The notes under the pieces were generated by a model, which saw only the letters and a list, made by a program, of their open reading frames with translations, was not told the origin of the DNA and made no database searches. Below, in pieces: positions 5,050 through 6,651 of a DNA stretch of 6,651 bases (position 1 is the stretch's first letter; every line of letters starts with the position of its first letter). This DNA comes from Campylobacteraceae bacterium (GTDB taxonomy: Bacteria; Campylobacterota; Campylobacteria; Campylobacterales; Sulfurovaceae), in assembly GCA_027002755.1 (NCBI GenBank), contig JALWZI010000108.1:1-6651 (forward strand), written 5' to 3'. Position numbers and translations under genes: made by a program.

Positions 5050-6003
5050 TTAGGGGATGACTTTGTCGCCCCGGATCTTGTCGATGTCGAGTCCGAACTG
5101 CTTGAAGTTGCTGCGAACGCTGTGGTGTTCTTTGAGGACTTTGGAGTTGTAGTAACCCATTTCACATTTGGGCAGGAGTCCTTTGGCCAGGTCGAAATCG
5201 GCTCTCGGCTGGGCGTCGACGTAGAGCATGATGTCGGCGGCTTCCTGATCGCTCAGGGTTCCCCCCTGGCCCAGGGGCATATTGGACTGGACCCAGGCGG
5301 CCCCTTTGTTGAGCTTGCTCATCCCGGCCCCGGTATTGTAGGAGAGCCATTTGCCGTCTTTGCCTTTGCCCCAGAGAGGAGGGAAAGTACCCATGCCGGC
5401 GCCGTCTTTGCCGTGGCAGGAGGCGCACTTGGCTTCGAAGAGTTTTTTGCCGTTGAGATAGTTGGCATGGGTCGCTTTTTTCTGGATCTTGGCGAACTTC
5501 TTGGCGTTTTTCGCCCAGCGTTGGCTGTTGTAGGGGCTGCAGGGACGCTTGGTATCCATCTTCATGGGGATGCCTTGGGAGAGCCAGGTGATGTAGGTGG
5601 CCATGGCGATGCTCGCTTCGGTATCGATGACCGGCCGTTTGCCGTTCATGCTCCGCATGAAGCAGTTGTTGATCCGGTCCTGAAGGGTCTGAACGGTCTT
5701 TTCCCGCTTGGAGTAGGCCGGGAAGGCAGCGGCGGTGCCGATGAAGGTCCCGATCCCTTTGCCGGTACCGGGTTTACCGTCGGTCCCTTTGAGGTGACAG
5801 CTCTTGCACTGGAGTTTGTCGCCTACCAGATCCTTGGTCAGGGGGTGGGTATCGGTCTGGTTCATGATCGCTTCGCCCAGCTTGACCATCCGGCCCACCT
5901 CCCCTTCGGGGTAGGCTTTGGGGGCACCGGGGATCTCGGCGGCCTGCAGGCTCAATGCACAGAAAGCGGCGCTCAGCGTTCCGAGGATGAATGTCCGTTC
6001 CAT
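5050..6003 (-). CDS. tsdA: Diheme cytochrome c, TsdA-like thiosulfate dehydrogenase / tetrathionate reductase
   Basis: A 317-residue periplasmic diheme cytochrome. It has a signal peptide (about 1-22: MERTFILGTLSAAFCALSLQ, then AAEIPG), no lipobox, and two cytochrome c domains with C66-KSC-H70 and C193-ASC-H197. C114 in INNCFMRSMNGK fits the cysteine that ligates heme 1 and forms the active site in TsdA. M242 in NMPLGQGGTLSDQEAADI fits the heme 2 ligand region. TsdA interconverts thiosulfate and tetrathionate and exchanges electrons with cytochrome c. Its product electrons could reach the cbb3 oxidase encoded nearby. SoxA is the main alternative, but the two-domain layout and SMNGK motif favour TsdA. 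Oddities are a C-terminal tail of about 47 residues beyond the second domain, with C280, plus C155. The start is supported by AAGGAG (complement of 6011-6016). The gene lies inverted between addB and addA. Confidence 0.82.
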   Translation of the reverse strand: MERTFILGTLSAAFCALSLQAAEIPGAPKAYPEGEVGRMVKLGEAIMNQTDTHPLTKDLVGDKLQCKSCHLKGTDGKPGTGKGIGTFIGTAAAFPAYSKREKTVQTLQDRINNCFMRSMNGKRPVIDTEASIAMATYITWLSQGIPMKMDTKRPCSPYNSQRWAKNAKKFAKIQKKATHANYLNGKKLFEAKCASCHGKDGAGMGTFPPLWGKGKDGKWLSYNTGAGMSKLNKGAAWVQSNMPLGQGGTLSDQEAADIMLYVDAQPRADFDLAKGLLPKCEMGYYNSKVLKEHHSVRSNFKQFGLDIDKIRGDKVIP

Positions 6004-6089
6004 CGTTCTTCTCCTTTTGATTGATTGTCTGCCTAGAATACTCCTTCAAATCTTACATTTATATAAAAATGAGTAAAAAATATTATTAG

Positions 6090-6104
6090 ATTTATTTAAT
6101 AAAT
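6090..6104. repeat. Perfect inverted repeat ATTTATT-T-AATAAAT
   Basis: Seven-base arms flank a single central T. Such repeats arise easily by chance in AT-rich DNA, so an operator role is uncertain. It lies between the two divergent genes, 12 bases (centre to the next arm's start, 10) from the second repeat at 6107. Confidence 0.4.
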
Positions 6105-6106
6105 AG

Positions 6107-6122
6107 ATATGATAAATCATAT
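6107..6122. promoter_or_regulatory. Candidate operator: inverted repeat ATATGAT-AA-ATCATAT
   Basis: A perfect 16-base dyad with 7-base arms and a 2-base centre lies just upstream of the candidate addA -35 and about 105 bases upstream of the cytochrome start. The shape suits a dimeric helix-turn-helix regulator; ArsR-type repressors bind similar ATAT-ended dyads. It is not a good FNR/CRP site, because the TTGAT-N4-ATCAA pattern is incomplete. The regulator is unknown. Confidence 0.4.
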
Positions 6123-6127
6123 TTATA

Positions 6128-6157
6128 TTCCAAATACGTTGCGGGGTTGGGTACAAT
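6128..6157 (+). promoter_or_regulatory. Candidate addA promoter
   Basis: TACAAT at 6152-6157 matches the -10 consensus at 5 of 6 positions. TTCCAA at 6128-6133 is a weak -35 with an 18-bp spacer. Transcription would start near 6164, leaving about 29 bases of leader before the ATG at 6193. The AT-rich DNA upstream could act as an UP element. Confidence 0.5.
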
Positions 6158-6192
6158 ATTCTTCTATCATCTATCGGGAGAGTAAAGAATCT

Positions 6193-6651
6193 ATGGGATT
6201 TCAGCCCTTTCTGGCCCTCTCCGCTTCGGCGGGCAGCGGCAAGACCTTCGCCCTGAGCGTCCGCTACCTGGCACTGCTTTTTCTGGGGGAGTCCCCTGCG
6301 GCGATCCTGGCGGCCACCTTCACCAACAAAGCGGCGGCCGAGATGCGTCAACGGGTGGTGGATTCGCTGCGGAGGCTGGAAGAGGAGAAGCAGGAACCCT
6401 TTCGCCGGGCCCTGGCGGAGCAGACGGGGCTGAGCGAAGAGGAGCTGCTGGAGCGCCGGGGTGAGGTCCTGCGCCGCTTCCTGCGTAGTGCGACGCATAT
6501 CGTGACCCTGGACAGCTTTTTCGTCTCGGTGCTGCGGGCCGGGGCGCTGGAGATCGGCCTGGAGCCTGATTTTACCGTCAAAGAGGAGGGGGCGGAGGAT
6601 CTGGAGGCTTCCCTCCTCGAGGAGCTGGAGCGTCAGGGGATGCTGGGGACC
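6193..6651 (+). CDS. addA: AddA/RecB-like UvrD-family helicase, N-terminal part (cut by window end)
   Basis: The first 153 residues of a superfamily 1 DNA helicase, probably the helicase-nuclease subunit that pairs with AddB. Helicase motif I (Walker A) is ALSASAGSGKTF, with K17 and T18 as nucleotide-binding residues. Motif Ia is ATFTNKAAAEMR (41-52), and the TLDSFF segment (105-110) is the conserved TxxSF-like motif Ic. The start is the ATG at 6193; GGGAG at 6176-6180 is rather distant (12 bases) and AAAGA at 6184-6188 is closer. The frame stays open to the end of the window. Helicase motifs II-VI and the C-terminal nuclease domain would lie outside, so AddA versus a lone RecB-like helicase cannot be separated by domain content here. 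The addB gene upstream favours AddA. Confidence 0.9.
   Translation, partial: MGFQPFLALSASAGSGKTFALSVRYLALLFLGESPAAILAATFTNKAAAEMRQRVVDSLRRLEEEKQEPFRRALAEQTGLSEEELLERRGEVLRRFLRSATHIVTLDSFFVSVLRAGALEIGLEPDFTVKEEGAEDLEASLLEELERQGMLGT

Larger units (their letters stand above)
6004..6192. promoter_or_regulatory. Divergent intergenic region with AT-rich core between the TsdA-like gene and addA
   Basis: About 190 bases separate the divergent starts. Roughly 6045-6135 is overwhelmingly A/T, in sharp contrast to the GC-rich genes on both sides. It holds two perfect inverted repeats and a candidate addA promoter, listed separately. For the cytochrome gene, minus-strand -10-like hexamers are TATTCT (complement of 6035-6040) and TATAAA (complement of 6058-6063). 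Neither has a clear -35, so I do not choose between them. No gene is seen here. Confidence 0.6.

Noticed and set aside
5050..6003. SoxA as the identity of the cytochrome
   Set aside because: The two-domain order, the Cys in INNCFMRSMNGK and the NMPLG segment fit TsdA better, and no sox genes are adjacent.
5122..6024. 300-codon open frame on the plus strand
   Set aside because: It is antisense to the diheme cytochrome gene, whose two CxxCH motifs, signal peptide and ribosome site are clear. The Gly/Phe/Val-rich product has no recognisable motif.
6046..6498. 150-codon minus-strand frame
   Set aside because: It is antisense to the addA start and runs through AT-rich intergenic DNA. The addA Walker A and motif Ia on the plus strand are unambiguous.

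Overview
The window fits a fairly GC-rich member of the Campylobacterota (Epsilonproteobacteria), perhaps Nitratifractor- or Sulfurovum-like. The genus is an inference. The support is the gene set and order: the distal part of a cbb3 oxidase operon with a DUF4006 gene and a FixH gene, followed by AddB and an AddA/RecB-like helicase. From memory, Campylobacter jejuni has a similar cco-to-add neighbourhood.

Bases 1-2312 (+ strand) hold the end of a cbb3-type cytochrome c oxidase operon. It contains ccoP (diheme subunit III, 5' end cut by the window), a DUF4006 single-span protein, a 33-residue single-span peptide, a membrane-anchored TPM-like protein and FixH/CcoH. The genes from DUF4006 to fixH overlap by 4 to 17 bases, so they are probably co-transcribed and translationally coupled. 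A hairpin covers the possible starts of the TPM-like gene.

Bases 2313-2559 hold a possible truncated small membrane ORF, a 49-bp REP/BIME-like double palindrome, and a candidate promoter for addB. Bases 2560-4920 encode AddB, with a degenerate helicase-like N-terminus and a PD-(D/E)XK nuclease carrying a four-cysteine iron-sulfur signature.

Bases 4921-5049 separate the convergent 3' ends of addB and a cytochrome gene. They contain twelve in-phase 7-bp repeats (GATNNNN) inside a 119-base stretch without C. Read as RNA from the minus strand, this stretch is C-rich and free of G, as in a Rho loading site. Bases 5050-6003 (- strand) encode an exported diheme cytochrome c resembling thiosulfate dehydrogenase TsdA. 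Bases 6004-6192 are a divergent intergenic region with an extremely AT-rich core and two perfect inverted repeats. From 6193 to the window end (+) is the N-terminal part of the AddA/RecB-like helicase.

Together the genes cover terminal respiration at low oxygen (CcoP and its assembly or accessory proteins), probable use of thiosulfate or tetrathionate as electron donor or acceptor (TsdA-like), and double-strand-break repair (AddAB). The cytochrome gene sits inverted between addB and addA and looks like an insertion into an older addB-addA pair. No complete new defence or mobile system is visible. The least-described elements are the small membrane ORFs and TPM-like protein of the oxidase operon, the heptad repeat tract and the BIME-like element.
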